A DNA stretch of 64,000 nt from an uncultured Collinsella sp. (GCA_959026725.1 CAUFMG010000002.1:62001-126000), one strand, 5' to 3'. Shown: positions 55,926 through 64,000, numbered from the stretch's first letter. Program-made: numbers and translations. Notes: generated from the sequence alone by a model not told the origin.

Positions 55926-56084
55926 ATCATTACCCCCAGTATAAAAATGGCTGGAAACACTGCACTGGGACAAAGTGCAAGTGGAACTATAGTAGCGCTG
56001 ATGTCCATTTTTACAACAGCCTGGCGGGTTTTTAATACAGAATCGGATGGGCGGTACGGGTAGTCGAATGGGCGGCGGAGGGTC

Positions 56085-56870
56085 TTATGCGGCGGAGGAG
56101 GCGTCGTCCTCGTCCAAGGCGGCGAAGAGCTTCTTGCCGTCGAGCAGGCGCGTGCTGACGTTTCTCATACGGGCGATCTCGACGGTGCGCAGCGTATCGT
56201 CGGTGCCTCGGGTGTCGTAGACCGTTCCCAGCAGATACGAGATGCCATCGCGCTGCCTGATGGCAAAGGGACGGAGTGTCATCCGTGCTGCTTCGGTTTC
56301 GCCGCGTGTCGTGACGCTCGAAATATCAAAACTCACCGTGGTTCCGTGGTCGATGGCCTGCTCGACGAGCTCGCACGTGTCGATGCGCTTGATGGGCGTG
56401 CGTGTTGCCTTGGTAGCCTTGCTGCCTGCGCTTGGAGCGGGTTCGGGTGTATCGAGGTAGCCGCGAACGTCGGCGCTCGCCATGGCAACTAAGTGCTGCG
56501 CCATGCTCTTGCGGATAGCGATAGGCGTGGAGCGGTTGCGCATGACCATACCGTGGAGCCGGATGATCTCTTCATCGGTGAGCGGGCGGGTAAGAAGTTT
56601 GTAGCCCACGCCGCGTTTGTACTCAATTTCGTATCCGGCATGGCGAAGCGCGGAGATGGCGGTGTAGATGCTGCGCCGCGCCGCCGAGATGGGCATGCGG
56701 GCGGGGTCGTCGGGATGGGCGAGGCGCCGGATCAACTCATCGGAAAGCATGGCCTTGTCCTCGCCGGTGTTTTCGCTTAATAGTTGCAGGATGCGAACGG
56801 CGCGATAGGCTGCCATCGAGGCGGCGCCTCTAGTCGTGGTGTCGTAGGTTTCAACAGCGGCTTCGGTCAT
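56085..56870 (-). CDS. HTH and WYL-type transcriptional regulator
   Basis: A 261-residue regulator. Residues about 20-95 form a winged helix (ILQLLSENTGEDKAMLSDELI, then RRSIYTAISALRHAGYEIEY). The C-terminal part (TLRPFAIRQRDGISYLLG, then TVEIARMRNV) matches a WYL ligand-binding domain, as in YafY-type proteins. I chose the ATG at 56870 with AAAGGA ten bases upstream. It precedes the TrpXYZ-like operon on the same strand and could control it, but no operator could be identified. Confidence 0.78.
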   Translation of the reverse strand: MTEAAVETYDTTTRGAASMAAYRAVRILQLLSENTGEDKAMLSDELIRRLAHPDDPARMPISAARRSIYTAISALRHAGYEIEYKRGVGYKLLTRPLTDEEIIRLHGMVMRNRSTPIAIRKSMAQHLVAMASADVRGYLDTPEPAPSAGSKATKATRTPIKRIDTCELVEQAIDHGTTVSFDISSVTTRGETEAARMTLRPFAIRQRDGISYLLGTVYDTRGTDDTLRTVEIARMRNVSTRLLDGKKLFAALDEDDASSAA

Positions 56871-57044
56871 GGTGTCCACGTCCTTTCCGTTTTGGGTGGC
56901 GACGGTATGGAGCCTAGGACGTGGGGCTTTCCCAGGGGCGCAGGGCGCTCTGGGCGGTCGGTAGTCGTCGGCAAACGGCGGGTCGAGTTTTCAACAGCCC
57001 TGCTCAACTGACCAAAAACTTGCCAAAAGCTTGACGGATGCTGT

Positions 57045-57082
57045 TGAAAAAAGCGTCTCTCGACCGATGTCGAGAGACGCTT
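57045..57082 (-). terminator. Terminator of asnS
   Basis: aagcgtctctcgac (57051-57064) and gtcgagagacgctt (57069-57082) form a perfect 14-bp stem followed by six T on the minus strand. Bases 56871-57044 show nothing else. Confidence 0.93.
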
Positions 57083-57128
57083 ATGCGATGAGCGTTGGCG
57101 TGTGGCGACGCGAGCTAGCGTCCGACGA

Positions 57129-58532
57129 TTAGAAGTCGGCGTTGCCCACGGTGCGCGGGTGCGGCAGGACGTCGCGGATGTTGCCCACGCCGGTCAGATA
57201 CATGACCAAGCGCTCGAAGCCCAGACCGTAGCCGGCGTGCTTGCAGGAACCGTAGCGGCGCAGGTCAAGGTAGTACTTGTACTGCTCGGGATTCATGCCC
57301 AGGTCCTTGATGCGGGCCTCGAGCAGATCCAGGCGCTCCTCGCGCTGGGAGCCGCCGATAATCTCGCCGATACCGGGAACCAGGCAGTCGGCGGCGGCGA
57401 CGGTCTTGCCGTCCTCGTTCATGCGCATGTAGAACGCCTTGATCTCGGCCGGGTAGTCGGTCACAAAAGTCGGTCGCTTAAAGTGCTCCTCGGTCAGGAA
57501 GCGCTCGTGCTCGGTCTGCAGGTCGATGCCCCAGCTGACGGGGTAATCAAACTGGTGGCCAGCAGCGACTGCCTGCTCCAGGATTTCGACGGCCTCGGTA
57601 TAGGTGACGCGGGCGAAGTCGGAGTTGGCGACATGGTCCAGGCGCTCGAGCAGACCCTTGTCCACAAACTTGTTGAGCATATTGAGCTCGTCGGGGCAGG
57701 TGGCCATGACGTCCTTGAGGACATACTTGAGCATGGCCTCGGCGTTATCCATGTAGTCGTTAAGGTCGGCGAAGGCCATCTCGGGCTCGATCATCCAAAA
57801 CTCGGCGGCGTGGCGCGTGGTGTTGGAGTTTTCGGCGCGGAAGGTGGGGCCAAAGGTGTACACGTCGCCAAAGGCCATGGCAAAGTTCTCGGCATTGAGC
57901 TGGCCGGAAACGGTGAGGCTTGCATGCTTGCCAAAGAAGTCCTGGCTCCAGTCGACCTCGCCGGACTCGGTGAGGGGCGGATTTTTGGGGTCGAGCGTGG
58001 TCACGCGGAACATCTCGCCGGCGCCCTCGCAGTCACTCGTGGTGATGATGGGAGTGTTGACGTAGACAAAGCCCTGCTCCTGGAAGAAGCGGTGGATGGC
58101 GGCAGCCGCGACAGAGCGGATGCGGAACACGGCGCGGAACAGGTTGGTGCGCGGGCGCAGGTGCTGCTGGGTGCGCAGGAACTCGACGGTTGCGCGCTTC
58201 TTCTGCAGCGGGTAATCCGGGGCGCTGACGCCCTCGACCTCGATGGAGGTGGCAGAAAGCTCGAAAGGCTGGGGCGCATCGGGGGTCAGCTTGACGGTGC
58301 CGGTGCAAATGAGTGCGGCCGAGACGTTTTGATGGGCGATCTCGTCGTAGTTGTCGAGTGCCTCGCGGTTCATGACGACCTGCAGGTCGCGGAAGCAGCT
58401 GCCGTCGTTGAGCGTAACGAAGCCAAAGTTCTTCATGTCGCGGACGGACTTGACCCAGCCGGCGACGGTGACGGTCTGGCCGCCGAGCGGCTCGGCATCG
58501 GCATAGAGCTGCGCGATTTTGGTGCGGTTCAC
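57129..58532 (-). CDS. asnS: Asparaginyl-tRNA synthetase
   Basis: A class-II synthetase for tRNA-Asn, 467 residues, almost the same length as E. coli AsnS. The OB-fold anticodon domain begins VTVAGWVKSVRDMKNFGF. The catalytic core has RPRTNLFRAVFRIR, GPTFRAENSNTTRH and GLGFERLVMYLTG. The start is a GTG at 58532, chosen because GGGAGG lies four bases upstream. In-frame ATGs at 58544 and 58568 lack a ribosome binding site. With AsnS and AsnB present, the cell can charge tRNA-Asn directly. Confidence 0.95.
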   Translation of the reverse strand: MNRTKIAQLYADAEPLGGQTVTVAGWVKSVRDMKNFGFVTLNDGSCFRDLQVVMNREALDNYDEIAHQNVSAALICTGTVKLTPDAPQPFELSATSIEVEGVSAPDYPLQKKRATVEFLRTQQHLRPRTNLFRAVFRIRSVAAAAIHRFFQEQGFVYVNTPIITTSDCEGAGEMFRVTTLDPKNPPLTESGEVDWSQDFFGKHASLTVSGQLNAENFAMAFGDVYTFGPTFRAENSNTTRHAAEFWMIEPEMAFADLNDYMDNAEAMLKYVLKDVMATCPDELNMLNKFVDKGLLERLDHVANSDFARVTYTEAVEILEQAVAAGHQFDYPVSWGIDLQTEHERFLTEEHFKRPTFVTDYPAEIKAFYMRMNEDGKTVAAADCLVPGIGEIIGGSQREERLDLLEARIKDLGMNPEQYKYYLDLRRYGSCKHAGYGLGFERLVMYLTGVGNIRDVLPHPRTVGNADF

Positions 58533-58713
58533 GTATCCTCCCATAACGGTTGAATGATAGTTATCCATACAGTTCGATATTCTAGCAGCTCGGCTCATTT
58601 GGGCTATACAGATAAGGCATTGGCGGGATGGTTTTTCAAACGAAAAGCGCCCGCGGCCAAATGGTCGTGGGCGCTTGACGAGGTGCCTTTTGGCTGTGTG
58701 GCGTGGGGCCTGG

Positions 58714-59277
58714 CTACTTGGTCTTGGCAACCAGCAGCGGATCGCCAAGCTTGACGAGCGGATTGCCGCCGATAAGCGTGCCAGACTCGCCGACGTGGTC
58801 GATGCTCTTGAGGCGGTCGAGCTCAGAGACGATGACGGTCACGATGTCCTCGTGGCCGGCGGCTTTGATGGCGTCGCGGTCGAAGCTGATGAGCGGCTGG
58901 CCGGCCTTGACCACATCGCCCATCTCGACAAAGCGGGCAAAACCCTTGCCGTTCATTTCCACGGTGCCCAGGCCAACATGGATGAACACGCGCAGGCCGT
59001 CCTCGGTGATCATGCCGATGGAGTGGTTGGTGACGGTGGTGGCGCCGATGCGGCCGTTGGCGGGGGCGTAAATGGTGCCGGTAATGGGCTCGATGCCGTA
59101 GCCCTGGCCGAGCATGCCCGAGGCGATGGTCTCGTCGGGAACCTCACTCAGATTGACGAGCACGCCGTTGACGGGAGCGTAGATGACGCCTTCGCGGGTG
59201 GCGAAGCTTGCTGCGGGCGGAACGGACGCCTCGCCGGTCGAGGTGAAGGTGGACTTAAGCGAATCGAGCAGACCCAT
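58714..59277 (-). CDS. PTS glucose-type EIIA component
   Basis: A 187-residue phosphocarrier of the Crr family. The residue numbering starts at MGLLDSLKST. The acceptor histidine is in FIHVGLGTVEMNGKGF, and a second conserved histidine is in TNHSIGM. No EIIB or EIIC gene is adjacent, so it may serve several permeases or regulate carbon use. GGAGG precedes the ATG. A GAAACGTTTC palindrome lies 48 bases upstream. Confidence 0.92.
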   Translation of the reverse strand: MGLLDSLKSTFTSTGEASVPPAASFATREGVIYAPVNGVLVNLSEVPDETIASGMLGQGYGIEPITGTIYAPANGRIGATTVTNHSIGMITEDGLRVFIHVGLGTVEMNGKGFARFVEMGDVVKAGQPLISFDRDAIKAAGHEDIVTVIVSELDRLKSIDHVGESGTLIGGNPLVKLGDPLLVAKTK

Positions 59278-59324
59278 AGTTGCCTCCAACTTAAATAGGC
59301 GCATATCGCGCGTTTGGTTTGCCG

Positions 59325-59334
59325 GAAACGTTTC
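59325..59334. promoter_or_regulatory. GAAACGTTTC palindrome between EIIA and esterase genes
   Basis: A perfect 10-bp palindrome with a central CG, as in LacI/CcpA-type operators. It lies upstream of the EIIA gene. It does not match the full 14-base catabolite-response consensus. Confidence 0.4.
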
Positions 59335-59473
59335 ATATGTGTTTCGCGGCTTGGTCAACGCCCCTATTCTACGCTGCTCAGCGATACCTCTGAGCTGGGA
59401 TTATGTGATATATCAGTTGGAGGGAAACTTATTGCTGGTGTGTTTCTGCGCCACGGGTTCAAGTGGGGTACGC

Positions 59474-59501
59474 TTGAAGGCGAAAAACAAGGGCGCATAA
59501 T
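59474..59501 (+). promoter_or_regulatory. Promoter of the esterase gene
   Basis: TTGAAG (59474-59479) and CATAAT (59496-59501) are 16 bases apart. Transcription would begin near 59508, immediately before GAAGGGAG (59508-59515). This rules out the distant in-frame ATG at 59314. Confidence 0.6.
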
Positions 59502-59523
59502 TTGCGCGAAGGGAGCACATAAG

Positions 59524-60420
59524 ATTGTCGAGAACCATGCGCTGTGGGGCGAGGAGCCGACCGAGGATTATCCGGCGACGTTTACGTATTTGGGTGCCGA
59601 GCCGCTGCCCGATAAACCGAATGGCCGCCGCCCCGCGGTGATCATCTGCGGCGGAGGCGGGTTTACGCATATCGCTCCGCATGAGCAGGATCCCGTGGCG
59701 TTTGCGTTTTTGGATCACGGTTACCAGGCCTTTGTGCTCAACTATGTGACGAGTTCTACGGGTGACGTGAGCTTTCCGCACCCCCAGGCAGATCTTGCCA
59801 AGATGGTCGCCACGGTGCGCGCCAACGCCGACGAGTGGCATGTCGATCCTAAGCGCGTGTGCGTCGTGGGATTCTCGGCGGGCGGCATGATCTGTGCCTC
59901 GCTGGCAACACAGTGGAAGACCGGCCCCTTCGCGGCACTTGCCGGGGCGCGTCCGGACGACATTCGTCCCGATGCCGTGGTGCTGGGCTATCCGCTGCTC
60001 GACTTTGCCTATGTGCGCGACATGCAGACGCGCGACCCGCGTATCGATCTGCGCGTTCCCAAGACGGGCGGCAAGACGGGGCGCGATTTGCTCAACGACT
60101 ATCTGTCGATGGTGACGGGCGGCGAGGCGACCGACGAGCACCTGGCCGACATCTGCCCCACCACGCACGTTTCGCGCCAGATGCCCCCGACCTTTGTGTG
60201 GGGCGTGTCCGACGACAAGACGGCGCCGATCGCACAGGTCTATCCGTTTGCGCAGCGCATGGCCGAGGAGGGTGTCGCTTGCGAGATGCACGTCTTTGAC
60301 CAGGGCGGTCACGGCCTTTCGCTCGGCAACGCCAACACCGCGGTCGACAACGAGGACAAGCAGGTGGCGGTCCGCCCTTGGATTCGCCTAGCCTTCCGCT
60401 TCCTGGAGCGCCATCTGTAA
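59524..60420 (+). CDS. Alpha/beta-hydrolase (acetylxylan-esterase-like)
   Basis: A secondary-metabolite or sugar-ester hydrolase of about 298 residues. The oxyanion segment is ICGGGGFTHIAPHEQ, the nucleophile Ser is in GFSAGGM, the acid is in SDDKTAP and the His in GGHGLS. All four catalytic parts are intact. Conserved sequence begins near IVENHALWGE. The best-placed start is an ATT at 59524 with GAAGGGAG nine bases upstream and a promoter just before it. The only nearby in-frame ATG, at 59314, would add 70 residues without similarity. No signal peptide was seen, so it is probably cytoplasmic. Confidence 0.8.
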   Translation: MVENHALWGEEPTEDYPATFTYLGAEPLPDKPNGRRPAVIICGGGGFTHIAPHEQDPVAFAFLDHGYQAFVLNYVTSSTGDVSFPHPQADLAKMVATVRANADEWHVDPKRVCVVGFSAGGMICASLATQWKTGPFAALAGARPDDIRPDAVVLGYPLLDFAYVRDMQTRDPRIDLRVPKTGGKTGRDLLNDYLSMVTGGEATDEHLADICPTTHVSRQMPPTFVWGVSDDKTAPIAQVYPFAQRMAEEGVACEMHVFDQGGHGLSLGNANTAVDNEDKQVAVRPWIRLAFRFLERHL

Positions 60421-60449
60421 GAGTCTCGGCATCCCAGCCCTTCAATAAC

Positions 60450-60512
60450 TTGCGGTGAAATAGCTCCGATCTGGGGCATCAACCAGCCCATCCAGGAACT
60501 ATTCCACCGCAA
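60450..60512 (+). repeat. GTTGCGGTG palindrome, second copy
   Basis: ttgcggtgaaatagctcc (60450-60467) and ggaactattccaccgcaa (60495-60512) are 18-bp arms with two mismatches. They share their outer 14 bases with the element at 21645-21712. It lies 30 bases past the esterase stop. Confidence 0.8.
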
Positions 60513-60534
60513 CTTCGTTTTTGATGCCCCGCCC

Positions 60535-60734
60535 GGAAACTGCGTCCCAGTTTTGCCTTTCAAGGTGGGACGCAGTTTCCCATAGGGCCTCGACTGGGAA
60601 AGCGCGTCCCGTTTCGAGCGGGGATTCTGGGATGCATTTTCCGTAAGAGGCCTGTTAGGGAAACCATATCCCGTTTCGAGCCAGAATTCTGGGATGTAGT
60701 TTCCCCGAGAGGCCTCATCGGGAAACTATGGCCC
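60535..60734. repeat. Array of imperfect palindromes with an exact 62-bp period
   Basis: Units start at 60535, 60597, 60659 and 60721 (the last only a left arm). Each full unit is 46 bp with 14-bp arms of the type ggaaactgcgtccc and gggacgcagtttcc, then a 16-bp spacer containing ggcct. Units 2 and 3 share the loop bases gtttcgagc and attct. Unit 1 is a perfect palindrome; the others are partly decayed. Confidence 0.9.
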
Positions 60735-60817
60735 TGAACTCTCCTGCCTGTCCCCATTGCGCCAATCTGCTGATTGAACGTCGTTGTGTGTTCGCGCTAT
60801 CATGCATGGTTACAATT

Positions 60818-60846
60818 GGTTAGCCATGGCAAACGGTTAGCCATGG
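60818..60846 (+). promoter_or_regulatory. Direct repeat GGTTAGCCATGG upstream of feoAB
   Basis: The 12-mer occurs at 60818-60829 and 60835-60846, 17 bases apart, and each copy has partial dyad symmetry around CCATGG. GGTTAGCC resembles the half-site of DtxR/IdeR iron repressors. The site ends 47 bases before the start of an iron transporter gene. Iron control is inferred. Confidence 0.5.
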
Positions 60847-60893
60847 TGAACATAAATACAACGCCCTGTGGGCGCCGGGGGAGGAACACGGAC

Positions 60894-63254
60894 GTGAAGC
60901 TCGATACGCTCGAGATTGGAAAGGACGCCGTTGTCGCATCGGTGGCATCGGACGATCAGGCACTCCGACAGCATATTTTGGACATGGGTCTAACGCCGGG
61001 CACCGAAGTCACCATGATGAAGTACGCCCCCATGGGTGACCCGCTCGAGATCCGCCTGCGTGGCTACGAGTTGACACTGCGTAAGGACGATGCCGCTCGC
61101 ATCGAGCTCGTGGGTATTCACGACACCGATACGGGTCCGCGCGCTAACGCCGCAATCGGCACGACGGAGCATCCGGCCCTGGGCGAGGGGACGTATTCGC
61201 CCCGTGCGGCAAAGACGGCCGTGCCAGAGGGCGCGCCGCTGCACTTTGCCCTCGCCGGCAACCAAAACTGCGGCAAGACCACGTTATTCAACCAGCTGAC
61301 GGGCTCCAACCAGCACGTCGGTAACTTTCCCGGCGTGACGGTCGACCGCAAAGATGGCACCATCCGTAACCATCCCGAGGCGAGCGTTACCGACCTGCCC
61401 GGCATTTACTCCCTGTCGCCGTACACAGGCGAGGAGGTCGTGAGCCGTCAGTTCATCCTCGACGAGCGTCCGGACGCCATCATCGACATCATTGACGCCA
61501 CCAACATCGAGCGCAACCTGTACCTGACACTGCAGCTCATGGAGCTTGACCGTCCTATGGTCATCGCGCTCAACATGATGGACGAGGTGACCGCCAACGG
61601 CGGCGCCGTGGACGTCAACTTGCTCGAGAGCCTGTTGGGCGTGCCCGTTGTCCCCATTAGCGCTGCCCGCAACGAGGGCATCGGCGAGCTGGTGGACCAC
61701 GCCCTGCACGTGGCGCGGTTCCGCGAGCGCCCTGGTCGCCTGGACTTTTGCGCGCCCGACGGTCCGGACGGCGGTGCGCTGCATCGCTGCATCCACGGTA
61801 TTGCTAACCTGATCGAGGACCATGCCGTGACGGCGCACATCCCGGTGCGCTTTGCGGCGACCAAGCTGGTCGAGGGCGATGAGCTGGTAACCGAGGCGCT
61901 TCACCTGGATCGCAATGAGCTCGACGCTATCGAGCACATCATCACCCAGATGGAGGGCGAGGCCGGCACCGACCGCCTATCTGCGCTGGCCGATATGCGT
62001 TTTAGCTTTATCGGCGACGTGTGCGGGCGTTGCGTCGTCAAGCCGCACGAGAGCCGCGAGCACGTGCGCTCCGTCAAGATTGACCGCATCCTGACAGGTC
62101 GTTACACAGCCATTCCGGCGTTTCTGGTGATCATGGGCCTCGTCTTTTGGCTGACGTTTGGCGTGATCGGCGCGGCGTTGCAGGGACTCATGGAGGACGG
62201 TATCGCTGCCATCATCGCCTCGGCCGATGCGGGCCTCAAGGCGTTCGGTACCAACGACGTGGTGCGCTCGCTGGCTGTCGACGGCGTGCTTACGGGCGTG
62301 GGCAGTGTGCTGACCTTCCTGCCGATTATCGTCGTGCTCTTTTTGTTCCTCTCCATTCTGGAAGACTCCGGATACATGGCGCGCGTGGCCTTTGTCATGG
62401 ATAAGGTGTTGCGTCGCTTTGGCCTGTCGGGCCGCAGTTTCGTGCCCATGCTCGTCGGTTTTGGCTGCACCGTGCCGGCTATCATGTCGACCCGTACGCT
62501 CCCATCCGAGCACGACCGCAAGATGACGGTCATGCTCACGCCGTTTATGAGCTGCTCAGCCAAGCTGCCGGTTTACGGCTTGCTGTGCGGGGCGTTTTTC
62601 CCGCAGGCGACGGTTCCCGCCATGGTCTCGCTCTATCTGATCGGTATCGTGGTCGGCTGCGTCGCGGCTTTGGTGCTCAACCGCACGGCATTTAAGGGCG
62701 ACCCGGTGCCGTTTATCATGGAGCTCCCCAATTACCGCCTGCCGAGCGTCAAGACGACGGTGATGCTGGCATGGGATAAGGCCAAGGACTTCATCACCAA
62801 GGCCTTTACCATTATCTTTGCCGCTACGGTGGTCATCTGGTTCCTGCAGACGTTCGATATCCGCTTTAACGTGGTCGCCGACCAGTCGCAAAGCCTGCTT
62901 GCGGGCCTCGGCAGCATCATCGCGCCGGTGTTGGCCCCGCTCGGTTTTGGTGACTGGCGCGCATCCACGGCGCTCGTCACCGGACTTATTGCCAAAGAGA
63001 GCGTCATCTCGACCCTCACCGTGCTTTTGGGTGCTACGTCGCCCGCGGCACTGTCGACCATGTTTTCGCCGTTCACCGCCTACGTGTTCTTGGTCTTTAC
63101 GTTGCTGTACCCGCCTTGTGTGGCGGCAATCGGCGCCGTCAAGAGCGAGTTGGGCGCGCGCTATGCCGTGGCCGTATTCGCGTTTCAGGTCGCCGTTGCC
63201 TGGATCGTGGCGTTTGTCGTGCATTCGGCGGGCATATTGCTGGGGTTGGCTTAG
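60894..63254 (+). CDS. feoB: Fused FeoA-FeoB ferrous iron transporter
   Basis: A 786-residue Fe2+ importer of the inner membrane. Residues 1 to about 75 are a FeoA-like SH3 domain (LDMGLTPGTEVTMM). The FeoB G domain has G1 GNQNCGKTT at residues 122-130, switch DLPGIYSLSPY and NMMDE. The membrane part has two Gate motifs (LVGFGCTVPAIM, TPFMSCSAKLPVY). FeoA and FeoB are usually separate genes; fusions are known. The start is a GTG at 60894, because GGGGAGG (60878-60884) fits. The in-frame ATG at 60843 lacks a site. A possible DtxR-type operator precedes it. Confidence 0.94.
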   Translation: MKLDTLEIGKDAVVASVASDDQALRQHILDMGLTPGTEVTMMKYAPMGDPLEIRLRGYELTLRKDDAARIELVGIHDTDTGPRANAAIGTTEHPALGEGTYSPRAAKTAVPEGAPLHFALAGNQNCGKTTLFNQLTGSNQHVGNFPGVTVDRKDGTIRNHPEASVTDLPGIYSLSPYTGEEVVSRQFILDERPDAIIDIIDATNIERNLYLTLQLMELDRPMVIALNMMDEVTANGGAVDVNLLESLLGVPVVPISAARNEGIGELVDHALHVARFRERPGRLDFCAPDGPDGGALHRCIHGIANLIEDHAVTAHIPVRFAATKLVEGDELVTEALHLDRNELDAIEHIITQMEGEAGTDRLSALADMRFSFIGDVCGRCVVKPHESREHVRSVKIDRILTGRYTAIPAFLVIMGLVFWLTFGVIGAALQGLMEDGIAAIIASADAGLKAFGTNDVVRSLAVDGVLTGVGSVLTFLPIIVVLFLFLSILEDSGYMARVAFVMDKVLRRFGLSGRSFVPMLVGFGCTVPAIMSTRTLPSEHDRKMTVMLTPFMSCSAKLPVYGLLCGAFFPQATVPAMVSLYLIGIVVGCVAALVLNRTAFKGDPVPFIMELPNYRLPSVKTTVMLAWDKAKDFITKAFTIIFAATVVIWFLQTFDIRFNVVADQSQSLLAGLGSIIAPVLAPLGFGDWRASTALVTGLIAKESVISTLTVLLGATSPAALSTMFSPFTAYVFLVFTLLYPPCVAAIGAVKSELGARYAVAVFAFQVAVAWIVAFVVHSAGILLGLA

Positions 63255-63295
63255 TTATGAATTGACGGCGCAACCTCTGTGTATCGAATTGTTTT

Positions 63296-63331
63296 CGGCC
63301 CCGCTTCTGTACTGACGGATGCGGGGCCGTT
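63296..63331 (+). terminator. Terminator after feoAB
   Basis: cggccccgc (63296-63304) pairs with gcggggccg (63321-63329), followed by a short T-rich tail. It overlaps the -35 region of the next promoter. Confidence 0.8.
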
Positions 63332-63341
63332 GCTATATAAT
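63312..63341 (+). promoter_or_regulatory. Promoter of the MFS transporter gene
   Basis: CTGACG (63312-63317) and a perfect TATAAT (63336-63341) are 18 bases apart, 34 bases before the start codon. Confidence 0.6.
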
Positions 63342-63374
63342 CGCCTCCGCTCAAAACGATTGGAGACGTTATAT

Positions 63375-64000
63375 ATGACTCAGACAAGGCAAGACGGCAT
63401 CACGCTCAAGCAATGGCTCCCACTCGTCGGTCTCACCTGCTGTGCGTTCGTGTTCAACACGTCGGAGTTTATGCCCATCGGCCTTTTGACTGATATCGCC
63501 GCGTCGTTCTCGCTCACCGAGGCCCAGGCGGGCATCATGATCTCGGTCTATGCCTGGGGCGTCATGCTGCTGTCGTTGCCACTCATGGTGTTCGCTTCGC
63601 GTTTCGAGTTCAAGCGGATGCTGCTGGGCGTGCTTGCCGTGTTCTCGCTGGGCCAGTTCCTGTCCGCCTTGGCGCCGACCTATCCCATCTTAGTCTGCGC
63701 GCGCCTGGTGGTTGCCTGCGCGCACGCCGTGTTCTGGTCGGTCGCCTCGATCATGGCGTCGCGCCTGGTTGACACACGCCACGGGGCGCTCGCTATCAGC
63801 ATGATCGCCACGGGCTCGTCCATCGCGCAGATCTTTGGCCTGCCTCTCGGTCGCGCCATTGGCTTGGCCGTGGGCTGGCGCATGACGTTTGCCGTGGTCG
63901 GGGGCCTCTCAGCCATCGCGGTCGTCTACCAGGCAGCGGTGTTCCCGGCCATGCCGGCGGGTGAGCGCTTTACCGTCAAACAGCTGCCCGAGCTGCTCAA
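63375..64000 (+). CDS. MFS sugar-efflux-type transporter (partial, 3' end outside the window)
   Basis: The frame runs from ATG at 63375 to the window end without a stop (208 residues, about six helices). The segment FNTSEFMPIGLLTDIAASF and the following EAQAGIMISVYAWGVML are typical of the SotB/AraJ branch of the major facilitator superfamily, drug:H+ antiporters that export sugars or drugs. GGAGA lies upstream. The substrate is unknown. Confidence 0.85.
   Translation, partial: MTQTRQDGITLKQWLPLVGLTCCAFVFNTSEFMPIGLLTDIAASFSLTEAQAGIMISVYAWGVMLLSLPLMVFASRFEFKRMLLGVLAVFSLGQFLSALAPTYPILVCARLVVACAHAVFWSVASIMASRLVDTRHGALAISMIATGSSIAQIFGLPLGRAIGLAVGWRMTFAVVGGLSAIAVVYQAAVFPAMPAGERFTVKQLPELL

Noticed and set aside
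55926..56084. Tryptophan-type T-box before the TrpX-like operon
   Set aside because: The leader is too short and has no terminator/antiterminator pair.
59325..59334. CcpA catabolite-response element
   Set aside because: Only the inner ten bases are palindromic; the outer TG and CA of the consensus are not in register, so I list it only as a possible LacI-type operator.
60535..60734. Possible CRISPR array or iteron origin
   Set aside because: Units are imperfect palindromes with decaying arms; no replication gene, DnaA boxes or cas genes are nearby.

Overview
The window is a high-GC bacterial chromosome segment. Gene content, codon use and gene order point to a Gram-positive anaerobe of the Coriobacteriia, most likely Collinsella or a close relative; this is recognition from memory, not a database match. 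Supporting signs are the Firmicutes/Actinobacteria-like order clpC–disA–ispD–ispF–cysS–rlmB–rae1–rpmG–secE–nusG–rplK–rplA, the veg–ispE pair, a fused FeoA-FeoB, an LAATG-type cell-wall sorting signal and a very large acyl-CoA dehydratase-type activase of the kind common in gut anaerobes.

Layout. 0.3-5.2 kb: argC-argJ-argB-argD, the cyclic acetylated route to ornithine, behind a palindromic ARG-box-like operator. 5.3-9.6 kb (mostly minus): tRNA-Val, asparagine synthetase asnB and a fused binding-protein/permease amino-acid transporter. 9.8-16.6 kb: a MurE-type ligase, a HAD phosphatase, glutamate racemase, RNase PH, an XTP pyrophosphatase, D-aminoacyl-tRNA deacylase, Veg and IspE. 16.6-22.5 kb: tRNA-Pro, tatA, greA, a LysRS with a C-terminal tRNA-binding domain, a ThrE exporter and a DUF2798 membrane protein. 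22.7-27.9 kb: a 1479-residue activase followed by a TetR regulator, with a matching palindrome in front. 28.0-30.7 kb: clpC. 30.8-35.9 kb: an accessory insert holding a RelB-like/PIN toxin-antitoxin pair, pepD, hipBA with its operators, and mntP. 36.1-47.1 kb: the conserved housekeeping run from disA to rplA, with five tRNAs, tuf and rpmG. 47.2-50.7 kb: a metallophosphoesterase coupled to a cytoplasmic BMP-type protein with a ParB-like N-terminal region, plus an MscS channel. 50.8-56.9 kb: a surface 5'-nucleotidase, a TrpXYZ-like ABC transporter and a WYL/HTH regulator. 57.1-64 kb: asnS, a PTS EIIA, an esterase, FeoAB and the start of an MFS transporter.

Functional links. The arg cluster supplies ornithine and arginine. 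AsnB and AsnS serve asparagine. MurE and MurI serve the wall. IspD, IspE and IspF give three steps of the MEP pathway. DisA makes c-di-AMP. The translation block (tRNA genes, EF-Tu, L33, SecE, NusG, L11, L1) is read in one direction.

The most unusual content is non-coding. A family of short palindromes with a GGGACAG-type core sits directly at gene stop codons (five cases, one pair identical over 46 bp). Two arrays of imperfect palindromes have exact periods of 80 bp (42066-42282) and 62 bp (60535-60734). Large cruciform-like structures follow lysS and cysS. The strongest protein-level candidates for something undescribed are the ParB-like/BMP fusion with its coupled phosphoesterase, the activase/TetR locus, and the transporter with an unexplained inserted domain. 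No CRISPR array, prophage or intact transposase gene was seen.
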